From Clostridiales bacterium (GTDB lineage Bacteria; Bacillota; Clostridia; Christensenellales; CAG-314), in assembly GCA_022508375.1 (NCBI GenBank), contig JAFLVJ010000007.1, forward strand, positions 1-64,000: 64,000 nt of DNA, written 5' to 3'. Both the position numbers and the translations under genes were made by a program. The notes below the pieces were generated by a model, which was not told where the DNA came from, did no database searches, and saw only the letters and a list, made by a program, of their open reading frames with translations. Numbering within the stretch: position 1 is the first letter of the stretch; every line of letters begins with the position of its first letter. Positions 40,545 through 50,640 of the stretch are shown piece by piece.

Positions 40545-40670
40545 TTGGAGTCGGTTAGAAGCGAGGTAGGCGAGGCGTGCGAGGCTTTTGCGAAGGAGCG
40601 TACTAAGGCGTACGTGACTGAGCAAAAACGTAACAGAACAAAGCAGACCGACGCTTATTACCGACTCCAA
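40545..40670 (-). repeat. 3'-UTR element copy D (subfamily II)
   Basis: TTGGAGTCGGT pairs with ACCGACTCCAA across the dtd stop; core GAAGCGAGGTAGGCGAGGCGTGCGAGG..TTTTGC GAAGGA GCGTAC..GTACGT GACTGA GCAAAA. Confidence 0.88.
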
Positions 40671-41095
40671 ATGATGGTGACGGGGCCGGCGTTCTCCTGC
40701 TCAATCGTCATATCTGCCCCGAATTGTCCCAACCTTGTCGGTACGCCAAGTTCTGCAAGTAGATTGGCGGTCTTGACGTAAAGTGAGTTTGCCCTTTCGG
40801 GTAGTTCGGCATTGACAAAACTTGGACGGTTACCCGCAGACAAATCCGCCGCCAACGTAAACTGAGAAACAAACAGCACTTCACCGCCCACGTCCATAAC
40901 GGATAGATTCATCTTACCTTGTTCATCTTCGAAGATTCGTAACTTCGCTAACTTATTTGCAAACAGGGCGCAGTTGTTTTCATCGTCGTCATTTTCAATG
41001 CAAAAGTACACGACCAGACCTTTGCCGATACGGGATATTAACTTACCGTCAACGCTTAATGTTGCGCTGTTTACACGCTGTATAACTGCTTTCAT
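40658..41095 (-). CDS. dtd: D-aminoacyl-tRNA deacylase
   Basis: MKAVIQRVNSATLSVDGKLISRIGKGLVV; VLFVSQFTLAADLSAGNRPSF. Confidence 0.95.
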   Translation of the reverse strand: MKAVIQRVNSATLSVDGKLISRIGKGLVVYFCIENDDDENNCALFANKLAKLRIFEDEQGKMNLSVMDVGGEVLFVSQFTLAADLSAGNRPSFVNAELPERANSLYVKTANLLAELGVPTRLGQFGADMTIEQENAGPVTIIWSR

Positions 41096-41148
41096 ATTTT
41101 TCTCCGATCAAACGCCCGTACCTGTCGGACGTTTTTGACCCCATTACA

Positions 41149-42678
41149 CTATTTTTCAAGGTGCTTGTAGAACTTGCGAAGCTTGCGGTACATCTTGAGG
41201 TAGATGTTGTAGAATATGTCGTCATATACCTTAGCTGTTGCGGGATTGGGTGTAAACGTCTTGGTGTAACGCACCATTTTGTCAACTGCTTCCTGTTCAT
41301 CCTTGAATACGCCTTGCGACATAAAGGTTACCATTGCGGCGCCCAAGCCCGTTGTTTCGTAGGTTTGCGCACGCTTGACCGGTCGCCCGAAGATATCCGC
41401 CGCTATCTGGCAAATGATGTCGCTTTGCGAGCCACCGCCCGATATTGTAATATAGTCTATCTTTTGCTTGCCTCTGCGCTCCATACGCTCCAACGCCTCG
41501 CGCAATGCGAAGTCGATACCTTCGATTATTGCGCGGTACATGTGCGCGCGACTGTGGAAGTCGCTAAACCCGATAATTGCACCCCTTGCCTCGGGAGTGG
41601 TAAGCCCTGCCTGCCAAAACGGTTGCAGTACAAGTCCGTCGCAACCTGCGGGAATATTGTCTATTTCCTCGTTCATCAGTTCTTCGACGCTTTTACCCGT
41701 TTGCTTGGCGCGTTCTACAAATATCTCGGCAAAGTTTTGCTTGAACCAACTTATCATCCAGTAGCCGCGGAATATTTGCGTTTCGGGGTTGTAGTAATTC
41801 TTCAAAACAGACGGATACGCAGGCATGAAAGGTTCCGGCTCAAAGTATTTCTTGGTGGAAAACTGAATGGAACTTGCCGTGCCGAAAGATACGCTTGCAA
41901 CGTTACTTCCCACACAACCGTTACCCAAGGTCTCACATCCCTTGTCCGAACCGCTTGCAATAACCTTAAGTCCAACGGGCAATCCGCTCAGCTGTGCAAT
42001 TTCCTCGGAGATGGTCCCGATTTCGTCACCGGGGTTACACACCGGCACCATCATATCTAGCGGCACTTCATATACGGGAAAGAGTAGCGCGTTTTTGGTG
42101 TGCCACTTGCGCTTTTTGTAATCGAAAGGTTGCAATCCTATTGTTGCGGCGTACGAGTCCGTAAGATTACCCGTCAAACGGTAATTGAGGTAAACGGATA
42201 TATGTACCACCTTGTGGACCTTGCTCCACAACTCCGGCTCGTTTAGCTGTACCCAACGGGTTTTTATCTTTTTGCGAATGGCCTTGATAGCGCCGTCCAT
42301 TCCTACCAGTTTCAAACAAAAACGTGTAAATAACGGGAGTTGTTTGTAATTGACGGCGGCCTTGCGTTGGTCGCTCCACAGTATGCAATCGCGGATTGGG
42401 GTGTTATTTTCGTCCAATAATACCGCCGTATCGCGGAAGGTATCCACCGACATGGCTATTACACTATCCAGCAGTTCGGGTGCCTTGTCCCTTAATGCAC
42501 GGGTTATTTGACACATCACGTCGAAATAATGGTCGGCGCTTTCCTCCACGAAACCGTTGTGTTTGCTCTTGTACGGCTCGTACTTCACCTGTTCCTTGAT
42601 GAGCAGATTTCCCCTGTCGTCGAAGATAATACCGCGCATGCTTTGCGAACCTACGTCTATTACCAGAACGTTACTCAT
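41149..42678 (-). CDS. FGGY-family carbohydrate kinase
   Basis: MSNVLVIDVGSQSMRGIIFD; ISGGGSQSDIICQIAADIFGRPVKR. Confidence 0.88.
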   Translation of the reverse strand: MSNVLVIDVGSQSMRGIIFDDRGNLLIKEQVKYEPYKSKHNGFVEESADHYFDVMCQITRALRDKAPELLDSVIAMSVDTFRDTAVLLDENNTPIRDCILWSDQRKAAVNYKQLPLFTRFCLKLVGMDGAIKAIRKKIKTRWVQLNEPELWSKVHKVVHISVYLNYRLTGNLTDSYAATIGLQPFDYKKRKWHTKNALLFPVYEVPLDMMVPVCNPGDEIGTISEEIAQLSGLPVGLKVIASGSDKGCETLGNGCVGSNVASVSFGTASSIQFSTKKYFEPEPFMPAYPSVLKNYYNPETQIFRGYWMISWFKQNFAEIFVERAKQTGKSVEELMNEEIDNIPAGCDGLVLQPFWQAGLTTPEARGAIIGFSDFHSRAHMYRAIIEGIDFALREALERMERRGKQKIDYITISGGGSQSDIICQIAADIFGRPVKRAQTYETTGLGAAMVTFMSQGVFKDEQEAVDKMVRYTKTFTPNPATAKVYDDIFYNIYLKMYRKLRKFYKHLEK

Positions 42679-42849
42679 TTGTTTTCCTCCACTGTATGTA
42701 TAATTATATACTTTATTCAAGAAAAAATCAAATCTATTTTTCAGTATTACTATCCAAATATTGCTTAACCGCATACATTAAAAGTTGACAAAATTATTTA
42801 AACTGACTAAGATAAAAAAGTATCAATTGGACGTAAACAGGAGCGCGCT

Positions 42850-44283
42850 GTGAACACAACGGAAATCTACTACAAAAAAATGACGGAAACGCCGGTGGCT
42901 AAGTTGGTTATACGACTGGGTATTCCCACTACCGTATCCATGCTTATTACCAGCATATACAACATGGCGGATACCTACTTTGTCGGAACACTCGGCAAAA
43001 GCGCGCAGGGAGCTATTGGCATACTGTTTACTTTGCAGTCAATTATTCAGGCTGTCGCATTCATGCTTGGACACGGTTCGGGTACGTACGTATCCAAGGA
43101 GTTGGCAAACAAGGACGTAAAAAAAGCCTCCGCTTACGTTTCGTCGGCGTTCTTCTTGGGCGGGGCAATCGGATTGCTGTTTACGGCGGTTGGGTTACTG
43201 ACGCTGTCGCCGTTGATGAAGTTGCTCGGCTCGACGGACACCATACTTCCCTACGCCAAACAGTACGGAATGTGGGTGCTCATTGCTTGCCCGTTCATGA
43301 TTTGCAGCCTAATACTCAACAATAATCTGCGCTATGAAGGCAAGGCGTTGTACGCCATGATCGGACTTGTATCGGGCGGAATCCTCAACATGGGTATGGA
43401 TTTCGTGTTTATCCGCTACTGCAACCTCGGCGTGTTCGGCGCGGGAATGGCAACGGCAATATCGCAGATAATAAGCTTTACGATACTGTTGATACTGTAC
43501 TTCAAGGCAGCTCAAAGCAAAATATCTTTCCGTAATATAAGCAAACAATTCAAGCTGTATTTAGAAATATTCCGTAACGGTTTACCGTCGCTGATAAGAC
43601 AAGGCTTAAACTCGATAAGCAGCGGATTGCTCAATAAGCTTGCAGGCTCCTACGGCGGACAAATAAGCGCCGAAATGGCGGATGCAGCAATAGACGCCAT
43701 GACGGTGGTAAACCGTATCAGCAACTTCGTAATGTGCGTGGGCATGGGCATCAGCCAAGGCTTGCAACCCGTTGCGTCATTCAATTACCAAGCGAAAAAG
43801 TACGCAAGGGTAAAAAAAGCGCTACTTGTAACGATTTTTATCACCTGGGGGTGTATTTTGGTGTTGGCAATACCCGTTGCATGCGCACCGAGGTTTTTTG
43901 TAAGTCTGTTCCAAGACGAAGAAGTTGTGCTGAACTTTGCTACGCCTGCAATGCTGTACGCAATGCTCGGACAAATATTTGTACCGCTGTTCATTCCACT
44001 CAATATGCTATTTCAAAGCATACGCAAATCGTGGATGGCGTCTTTTTTGGCGTTGCTCCGTAGCGGACTGTTATTTATCCCGATACTGTTTACCACTACT
44101 GCTATCTGGGGTTTGACAGGGATACAGATATCCCAACCGATTGCCGACGCTCTTACAGGACTTGTAAGCCTACCGATACTGTTACACTTTTTAAGAAAAA
44201 CCCCAGGCGTAGATGAACCGAACGAGCCTACGCCCGAAACAGAAATTACGCCTGAAAACGAAACGAACGACAAATCCGCATAA
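42850..44283 (+). CDS. MATE-family efflux transporter
   Basis: Multi-TM; SIYNMADTYFVGTLGKSAQGAIGI; GISQGLQPVASFNYQAKKY; GTG start. Confidence 0.92.
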   Translation: MNTTEIYYKKMTETPVAKLVIRLGIPTTVSMLITSIYNMADTYFVGTLGKSAQGAIGILFTLQSIIQAVAFMLGHGSGTYVSKELANKDVKKASAYVSSAFFLGGAIGLLFTAVGLLTLSPLMKLLGSTDTILPYAKQYGMWVLIACPFMICSLILNNNLRYEGKALYAMIGLVSGGILNMGMDFVFIRYCNLGVFGAGMATAISQIISFTILLILYFKAAQSKISFRNISKQFKLYLEIFRNGLPSLIRQGLNSISSGLLNKLAGSYGGQISAEMADAAIDAMTVVNRISNFVMCVGMGISQGLQPVASFNYQAKKYARVKKALLVTIFITWGCILVLAIPVACAPRFFVSLFQDEEVVLNFATPAMLYAMLGQIFVPLFIPLNMLFQSIRKSWMASFLALLRSGLLFIPILFTTTAIWGLTGIQISQPIADALTGLVSLPILLHFLRKTPGVDEPNEPTPETEITPENETNDKSA

Positions 44284-44394
44284 AGCTGTGCAAACTGTTA
44301 TGTGTAGTATTACAACAACACAAAGCAGAAAAACAATAAAAAATGGGACGCACTGTTTAACAATGCGTCCTTAACTTTTACATAATCAAAAACT

Positions 44395-44946
44395 TTATTT
44401 TTTATTGAACCACTTCATAAAGCAACGGAACTGCTTTTTCAATTGGCGTTCCGTGCCGTTGTTTATAACGTAGTAATCCGCCTTGGCGATGGGACCGCCC
44501 TTTTCGGAGTTTTCGATTTCCGCTATATCACGGCTATCCACCATTTCTTCGGTAAGCGGGCGAATGGGGCGAGATTTTAAGCGCTGTTTGCGAATTTCGC
44601 TGTTGGTGACTACCGCCAATACAACGAGATTGTCGCCAAGTAGTTCCTTAAGTATGACGTACTCAGACCAGCTGTACAAGCCGTCCAGTACAACGTTACC
44701 CTTGGCAAGCTTTTCAATAATTTCTTCCTTGAGTATCACGGCGAAGGCTCCCATGCCGAGGTCGGCGCGAAGCTGTTCGCGAATTTGACGTTCGTTGGCT
44801 TCGGTTACGGGAATACCGTTCTTCTTGAGCTGAGATACCGCCACTCCGCCGAAATATACGCTACTCCATCCCATATCGGTGAAATAACTGCACAATACGC
44901 TCTTACCCGAACCGCACATTCCCACTACAGCTACAGCCTTGTTCAT
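44395..44946 (-). CDS. P-loop nucleotide kinase, dephospho-CoA-kinase/UPF0200-like
   Basis: VGMCGSGKSVLCSYF Walker A; RLKSRPIRPLTEE; DYYVINNGTERQL. Confidence 0.65.
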   Translation of the reverse strand: MNKAVAVVGMCGSGKSVLCSYFTDMGWSSVYFGGVAVSQLKKNGIPVTEANERQIREQLRADLGMGAFAVILKEEIIEKLAKGNVVLDGLYSWSEYVILKELLGDNLVVLAVVTNSEIRKQRLKSRPIRPLTEEMVDSRDIAEIENSEKGGPIAKADYYVINNGTERQLKKQFRCFMKWFNKK

Positions 44947-45107
44947 ACGTTTCTCCTTAAGTTAAATCAATATTTGTAGTTTACAACAAAATGCAAAACT
45001 TCGCAAGTGTCCAAGCGTACTTGAAGAAAAATACTTTGTTGGTTGTGTTAATTATTGACATCGAAGTATTGATACTGTATAATTTGCAATATACTTAGGA
45101 GAAAGAT

Positions 45108-45551
45108 ATGAGCAAGAGTGTATCGGAATTGACGGATTTGTTGTTTGCCTACTATCCAAAGATGCGCAAACTATACAGAGACTTGGTATCAATAAAGGAT
45201 ATCCCTATATCCCTGACTCAATTAACATGCATATACATCGTTGACCAACACAACGGATTATCCATGTCGGAACTGGCAAACGACTTGTGCATGAGCAACC
45301 AACAACTTACCAAGGTTATGGACGCGCTGGTCGAACTGAAACTTGTGGAACGCGTATGCGATCCCAAGAACCGCCGAAAGTTTTTCGCCAACGTCACCGA
45401 AAAGGGCAAGAACCTGCTTGCATCACTTAAAACGGAAGTAGATAAAAAGTTGAGTTACGTCCTGCGCAAGAAATCACCCGACGAAATCGACAAGCTTTAC
45501 GATCACTTTGCATATATGGCTGGTTACCTTGGATTCAAGGCGGAGGGCTGA
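45108..45551 (+). CDS. MarR-family transcriptional regulator
   Basis: SLTQLTCIYIVDQHNGLSMSELANDLCMSNQQLTKVMDALVELKLVER. Confidence 0.85.
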   Translation: MSKSVSELTDLLFAYYPKMRKLYRDLVSIKDIPISLTQLTCIYIVDQHNGLSMSELANDLCMSNQQLTKVMDALVELKLVERVCDPKNRRKFFANVTEKGKNLLASLKTEVDKKLSYVLRKKSPDEIDKLYDHFAYMAGYLGFKAEG

Positions 45552-45689
45552 AAGTATTCTTCCTCGACTGCACTATCAAACAAAAATATTAGATTGTAAA
45601 ATATAAAATTAACATCATGAAATAAAAAAAGAGATTAGCTGTGCTAGTCTCTTGTTTTTTTGCGAGATTTTTCACCCCAATTGACGCTT

Positions 45690-46790
45690 TTATTTGCGTT
45701 TTACACCGTTATTCAATATATCATATAGCGCTCTCGTGTTATCGGTTAGTGGCACCGGCAATACTTCCTTGGATTTGAACTCAACAATGTAAAAATCGGT
45801 AAACAGACGAACCCTGTCCATATCGGAAAACCGAAAGTACACACGACTTTCCAGTAGTTTATTTACCACCACTATACCTTGATCGTAAAGTTCTACGCGT
45901 ATATGACACTGCCCGTCTTTGGATTGTTGTCGGAAGTAGCTACCGCCAAGAGTTTTGCCACTTTTGTTCTTGTTGGCGTAAACTGCAAAGGCAAATACCG
46001 TAATTATTGCAAACAGCAAGGTAAATATCAGGCTGGTAACACTATCTCGACCTGCAATGTAATTTCCCACAAACGCCATCAAAAACAGAAGTGTTGCTGC
46101 CGCAAATACAATTGCCACAGCCAAAATAATTCGGTACCGTACGGAAATGACCTTGGTAAGCATTGATATTGCTTGCTGCTCCGTCAGATTGTATTCAAAG
46201 CTAAGCGCATCGGTTTGCGAGGTTGAAGTTTGCTGCAAAGCGTCCTTTTCACTCGGACTGTTTTCTTGGCTATCGTTTGATATCTCAGGCAACTGTTCTA
46301 CAGGGACCACACCCGTCAATACGTCGTACAGAATTTGCGTATGTTCGTCAAACGGCACCGCCCACTTGTTATTTGTAATGGTTGAAATAACGAAAAACTT
46401 TTTGTAATTTTTGACTGATTTAATATCGCGCCTGTTTATTTTGGTAACGCTTTGGCGGGAGACGTTGTATATAGTCAATTGCTCTTGCGTAATTTCCGCC
46501 CGTTGAACCAGTACTCCATTAGCGCTGTACATGGCAAAACTCTTGGATAACTGCTTGCGTATCGATACAAACAGAACTGTAACTAGCGCCGCAACTACGC
46601 ACAAATAAATTCCCAACACTATCAGCATGTATGCCAAGTCTGTTTCGCCGTTTATGTAATCGGAAACGTACATGCTGGCAATCCATACAAAAATTGCCAA
46701 TACAATTCCCATTATTATTGCGTAAAGCCACCAGCTAATACGCATCGACATCTTGACGTAGGTTTTTTCGTCATATTTAAATTCTATCAT
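45690..46790 (-). CDS. YcxB-like membrane protein, apparently duplicated domain
   Basis: TM pairs; NKWAVPFDEHTQILYDVLTG and VLPVPLTDNTRALYDILNNG repeat. Confidence 0.55.
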   Translation of the reverse strand: MIEFKYDEKTYVKMSMRISWWLYAIIMGIVLAIFVWIASMYVSDYINGETDLAYMLIVLGIYLCVVAALVTVLFVSIRKQLSKSFAMYSANGVLVQRAEITQEQLTIYNVSRQSVTKINRRDIKSVKNYKKFFVISTITNNKWAVPFDEHTQILYDVLTGVVPVEQLPEISNDSQENSPSEKDALQQTSTSQTDALSFEYNLTEQQAISMLTKVISVRYRIILAVAIVFAAATLLFLMAFVGNYIAGRDSVTSLIFTLLFAIITVFAFAVYANKNKSGKTLGGSYFRQQSKDGQCHIRVELYDQGIVVVNKLLESRVYFRFSDMDRVRLFTDFYIVEFKSKEVLPVPLTDNTRALYDILNNGVKRK

Positions 46791-47004
46791 ACTAATTTGC
46801 TCAATCTCCTTGATTACCTAACGAGTATATCACAAAACATCTATACAGTAAATAAATTTCTGTTGTGAAGTTAAACGTATATTACTACCCCACTTCCGCA
46901 AACTTAGGATGTGGGGTGAATTTTTATGCCCTTTTACCTTGTGGCAGTGGCATTACTTGCGCACACGAACAAGGCGAAAACAATATACTACAACGAGGGA
47001 AACT

Positions 47005-47838
47005 GTGTCTTGCAAGGTTATCGTAAACCGCGACAGCGGTAACTGTTCGAGATTGGATATAAATAAATTGTTAAAGCTACTAGATGCGCAGGACGCCGAG
47101 GTAGTCAACGTGGACAGCACAACGGACTGGTCGGCAGAGGACGCCGACACGGTAGTAATATGCGGCGGAGACGGCACACTGCACAACGCTATCGAAAAGT
47201 ATCCCAATAAACAACTCGTTTACGCGCCGTGCGGAACCCTCAACGAAACGTCTGCAACGGGAGACGCGTTGACTTCGGTAGGCAAGGTGAACGGCATGCT
47301 GTTCAGTTACGTTTGCGCAACGGGCAGCTTTACCGAAATCGGATACTCGGCAAAAACGCAAAGCAAAAAACGCCTCAAAAGCGTGGCATATTTGCCACTT
47401 GTGTTGAAGTTTTACAAAAGTCACCAAATTCACGCCAAGTTGGATATTGACGAGCGCAGTTTCGAGGACGACTATACTTTGCTCATGATACTCAAAAGCC
47501 ACCGCTGCTTTGGATTTAATTTCAACAAAGCATACAAGCAACACAACGGCTTGTATTTACTTGCAATCAAGTCCGCAGGCATTGACAACCTTGCAAACCG
47601 CGCAAAAATGTTTTTTCCCTTTTTCAAAGTATTCTTTACGGGAGCAAATCCGGGAATAAACAAAAACTGGATGCTGTTACCTTTTACTCATTTGACTATA
47701 ACTCTTGAACAACCGCAAGCCTTTTGTGTGGATGGCGAATTGCGCCATATGGAAGGTGTTTTGCAAGTAAACGAACAACCGCTAACTAAACCTATCCCAA
47801 TAGTTAAAGCAAACAAACGTCCATGCAAATATAAGTAA
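47005..47838 (+). CDS. Diacylglycerol kinase catalytic-domain protein
   Basis: DTVVICGGDGTLHNAIEKY and PCGTLNETSATGDA motifs; likely GTG start at 47005 after GAGGGA. Confidence 0.8.
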   Translation: MSCKVIVNRDSGNCSRLDINKLLKLLDAQDAEVVNVDSTTDWSAEDADTVVICGGDGTLHNAIEKYPNKQLVYAPCGTLNETSATGDALTSVGKVNGMLFSYVCATGSFTEIGYSAKTQSKKRLKSVAYLPLVLKFYKSHQIHAKLDIDERSFEDDYTLLMILKSHRCFGFNFNKAYKQHNGLYLLAIKSAGIDNLANRAKMFFPFFKVFFTGANPGINKNWMLLPFTHLTITLEQPQAFCVDGELRHMEGVLQVNEQPLTKPIPIVKANKRPCKYK

Positions 47839-47907
47839 ACCCCTATATGTTCATGTCTTGTGAAACTGCCCCTTGACAAAATTGTCAGTCTATAATAATA
47901 TTCAAGC

Positions 47908-49167
47908 ATGAATAAATTCAGATTTAATATTAAACTATTCGTATTACTTTGTGTTGTATTACTTACCGTTGCGCTGACATGTTGCAGCTGCGTTAATAAC
48001 ACCCCTCCTGACGAAGAATCGCCGACCGAAGACCCACCACTATGGGCGAGCAACTTCAATTTGCCAAACGCCGAAGAAGCGCTCAACAAATTGGTTGACA
48101 TCTACGGCGGCGCGGACAAGGTCTTTTTGCTGATGAACAACAACATCGCGCGCATGCCCTGTCCGCAAGGGGAAGTGATAACCATCAACGCGACTTTCGA
48201 GGTGGGCGAATACGCCAAACTCATCATTGACGACAGCATAGCGGAATTTAACGAAATTTTTGCAGTTATCAACCCCAATTATAAATTTGCAACAAATTAC
48301 ACCCCAAGTGACGATGACTTTGCCAATAAATATTCCGTAAGATTGTCCGCATCGGACAACCTTGCAGTTACCGAAACAAGCCAGGTTTTCGGAGTGGCGC
48401 ACGTCGGCTACTACAATAATTACACGGAACTGGGCGACTTCGGCATAACCATCAAAAGCGAAGTGTTTAACAACGGCAGTTATCTTATGACTACCTTTAA
48501 GCACGAGTTGATGCACTTGTTAGGCGCGGGAGACGCGTACAAAAACAGCTCCGCCACCAAGGATACCGTTATGCAAAACTATACGGTAAACGGCTACCAC
48601 AGCTTGTCGCAAACGGACGTGGCTTTCCTTGATGCGCTGTATCGCAATCCCGAATTTAACGGCGATGAGAAAATACCGCAATACATAACCACCTACGAAA
48701 CTAATTCGTTACACACCAAGGCAAAGCTTACCGCTAAGGTTTACACCAAGCTTGTAACCGACTTAAATCCTACTACAGTTAAAAACGAAGCAAGCGCACT
48801 AGGCTACAAAAACCTGACGGATTTCTTTAATACGGTAAGCAACGGGATAAAGCCCGACGTCACTTTCGGCAAATCTAATATTTCTTTTAAAGAAATTGAG
48901 TTTATCGAAGCTCCTGCCACCACCTACTACGGTAGCATAGACGCGCAAAATAAAAAGTACACTCACGGTCAGCAAAAGGGATTGATGGGTAATGCTCAAA
49001 CAATAAACTGCATCGATTACGGCAACGGCATTTGGTACGCCGCTCCCAATGGCAACCAGTATATGCTGATGATACAGATGGGTAGCTATGTTTTGTCATT
49101 CAAGTTGGGCGGAAGCTTTACCAACTTCGCCGACTTATCCCTTACATTGTGGCACGTATCCGCTTAG
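47908..49167 (+). CDS. Lipoprotein with HExxHxxGxxD metalloprotease motif
   Basis: Lipobox-like VALTCCSC; HELMHLLGAGD followed by downstream Met (DTVMQNY). Confidence 0.75.
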   Translation: MNKFRFNIKLFVLLCVVLLTVALTCCSCVNNTPPDEESPTEDPPLWASNFNLPNAEEALNKLVDIYGGADKVFLLMNNNIARMPCPQGEVITINATFEVGEYAKLIIDDSIAEFNEIFAVINPNYKFATNYTPSDDDFANKYSVRLSASDNLAVTETSQVFGVAHVGYYNNYTELGDFGITIKSEVFNNGSYLMTTFKHELMHLLGAGDAYKNSSATKDTVMQNYTVNGYHSLSQTDVAFLDALYRNPEFNGDEKIPQYITTYETNSLHTKAKLTAKVYTKLVTDLNPTTVKNEASALGYKNLTDFFNTVSNGIKPDVTFGKSNISFKEIEFIEAPATTYYGSIDAQNKKYTHGQQKGLMGNAQTINCIDYGNGIWYAAPNGNQYMLMIQMGSYVLSFKLGGSFTNFADLSLTLWHVSA

Positions 49168-49232
49168 ATACTACATTACTATATCGAACCACGCAGTAAT
49201 ATGTAAAAAATTCAACACATGGGGAGAAAAAT

Positions 49233-50240
49233 ATGTCTAAGAAAAGAAAGATAACCATTACCTGTATATCCGCGGTGCTTTTAGTTATACTGTGCGTCGT
49301 AGGCGTGTTGGCAATAGTTGCAAACAGTCAAAACGACAAAAGCCAACCGACAAAAGAGCTGTCGCAATGGATGAGCATGATAAAAGACGAAACGCTCCTA
49401 AAAACCGTTGTTATACCGGGCGCGCACGATGCTGGAACCAAGGGTCTGCCCTACCTTGCGGAAACACAGGACAGGAACACAGCCGATATGCTGGCGTGCG
49501 GAATACGCTACCTTGACCTACGCGTATCCAAAAAGAACGGCGAACTGAAGATTTACCATGGCCCCTTTAAAGGCGTAACGTTGGATAGCGTAATTGAAGA
49601 TATTGCCAAATTTATTCAAGCATATCCCACCGAAGCGCTTATACTGGACTTTCAGCACTTTGACGGCGACGCGGAACAAGATACACAAGCAAAGGTTACA
49701 GCCGCCTTACCTGTTGTAAAAGCACAAGGCGACTTTGTGGAATTCGTAGATAACCTGACGTTGGGTGAAATTCGTGGCAAGTGCCTGATTCTTTGGGGTA
49801 GGGACTCTGCCGACGACGAAACTTTCCTACGCCGAAACAATGATGCGGGAACTGTTGAACAAAGCGCGTTACAGTCATACTACGAAAGCAGCCTTAACAA
49901 AAAAAGCTCCACCGCTTACATAAAAACCGCATTACCCCACTACATAGATATGTACAAGCAAGGCGGCAAGGGACTATTTGTATTGCAGGGACAACTGACG
50001 GACGGACTGTTTGTTTTCGGACCGCATTACCGCGAGGCAACGCACAACAAAAACATGAACGCATACGTCAAAAACTTGAAAGACAGCGCCGACCTGGATA
50101 TTATCAACATCATCATGCGCGACTTTGTTTCGCCCCACAAAAATTGCCTTGCACTGCAACTGAACTTAACAAAAGGCAACGTGAAAACCGAAAGCATCAA
50201 CGCCTTCCAACAAATGCTTGACGACAACCTTCAAAAATAA
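49233..50240 (+). CDS. PI-PLC X-domain-like exported phospholipase
   Basis: VVIPGAHDAGTKGLP..IRYLDLRVSKKNGELKIYHGPFKG..ALILDFQHF; N-terminal TM/signal. Confidence 0.8.
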   Translation: MSKKRKITITCISAVLLVILCVVGVLAIVANSQNDKSQPTKELSQWMSMIKDETLLKTVVIPGAHDAGTKGLPYLAETQDRNTADMLACGIRYLDLRVSKKNGELKIYHGPFKGVTLDSVIEDIAKFIQAYPTEALILDFQHFDGDAEQDTQAKVTAALPVVKAQGDFVEFVDNLTLGEIRGKCLILWGRDSADDETFLRRNNDAGTVEQSALQSYYESSLNKKSSTAYIKTALPHYIDMYKQGGKGLFVLQGQLTDGLFVFGPHYREATHNKNMNAYVKNLKDSADLDIINIIMRDFVSPHKNCLALQLNLTKGNVKTESINAFQQMLDDNLQK

Positions 50241-50308
50241 GTGCGTAGGTAAAATTAGTGCAGAATAATTCAATCTCTCAGAAAAACAAATAAACTATAC
50301 TAAAACAA

Positions 50309-50335
50309 ACCGCTGTGTGTTATCACAGCGGTTTT
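50309..50335 (+). terminator. Terminator downstream of PI-PLC-like gene
   Basis: AACCGCTGTGtgttatCACAGCGGTTTT. Confidence 0.75.
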
Positions 50336-50380
50336 ACATTTGTAAATTTAATTTTGCTATTAACAAAAAAGTTGTATTTT

Positions 50381-50545
50381 ACTTGATTGACAGGTCAAAT
50401 CCGCACTTGGGGCATAAATTGGTTTCAGCTTCGAACTCTTCATCTTACGCCAAAGCCTGCTCATTGTGCTCGCGCCCCTAACCCCGCGCAATCTCGTCCG
50501 AATCTTCAAGGTACTTTTTCGCATCACTTAAAGCTATTACTTTTT
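50381..50545 (-). pseudogene. Remnant of a zinc-ribbon protein C-terminus
   Basis: One continuous minus-strand frame: KVIALSDAKKYLEDSDEIARG*GREHNEQALA*DEEFEAETNLCPKCGFDLSIK* with in-frame TAG and TAA. Confidence 0.55.
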
Positions 50546-50640
50546 CAATATGCCTATTTCAAGAAATGATAAAATTATATTCTGTTATAGATAGATAGCA
50601 ATTATAGTTTTACTTTTTGTATAAAATGCTTTAGCCTACT

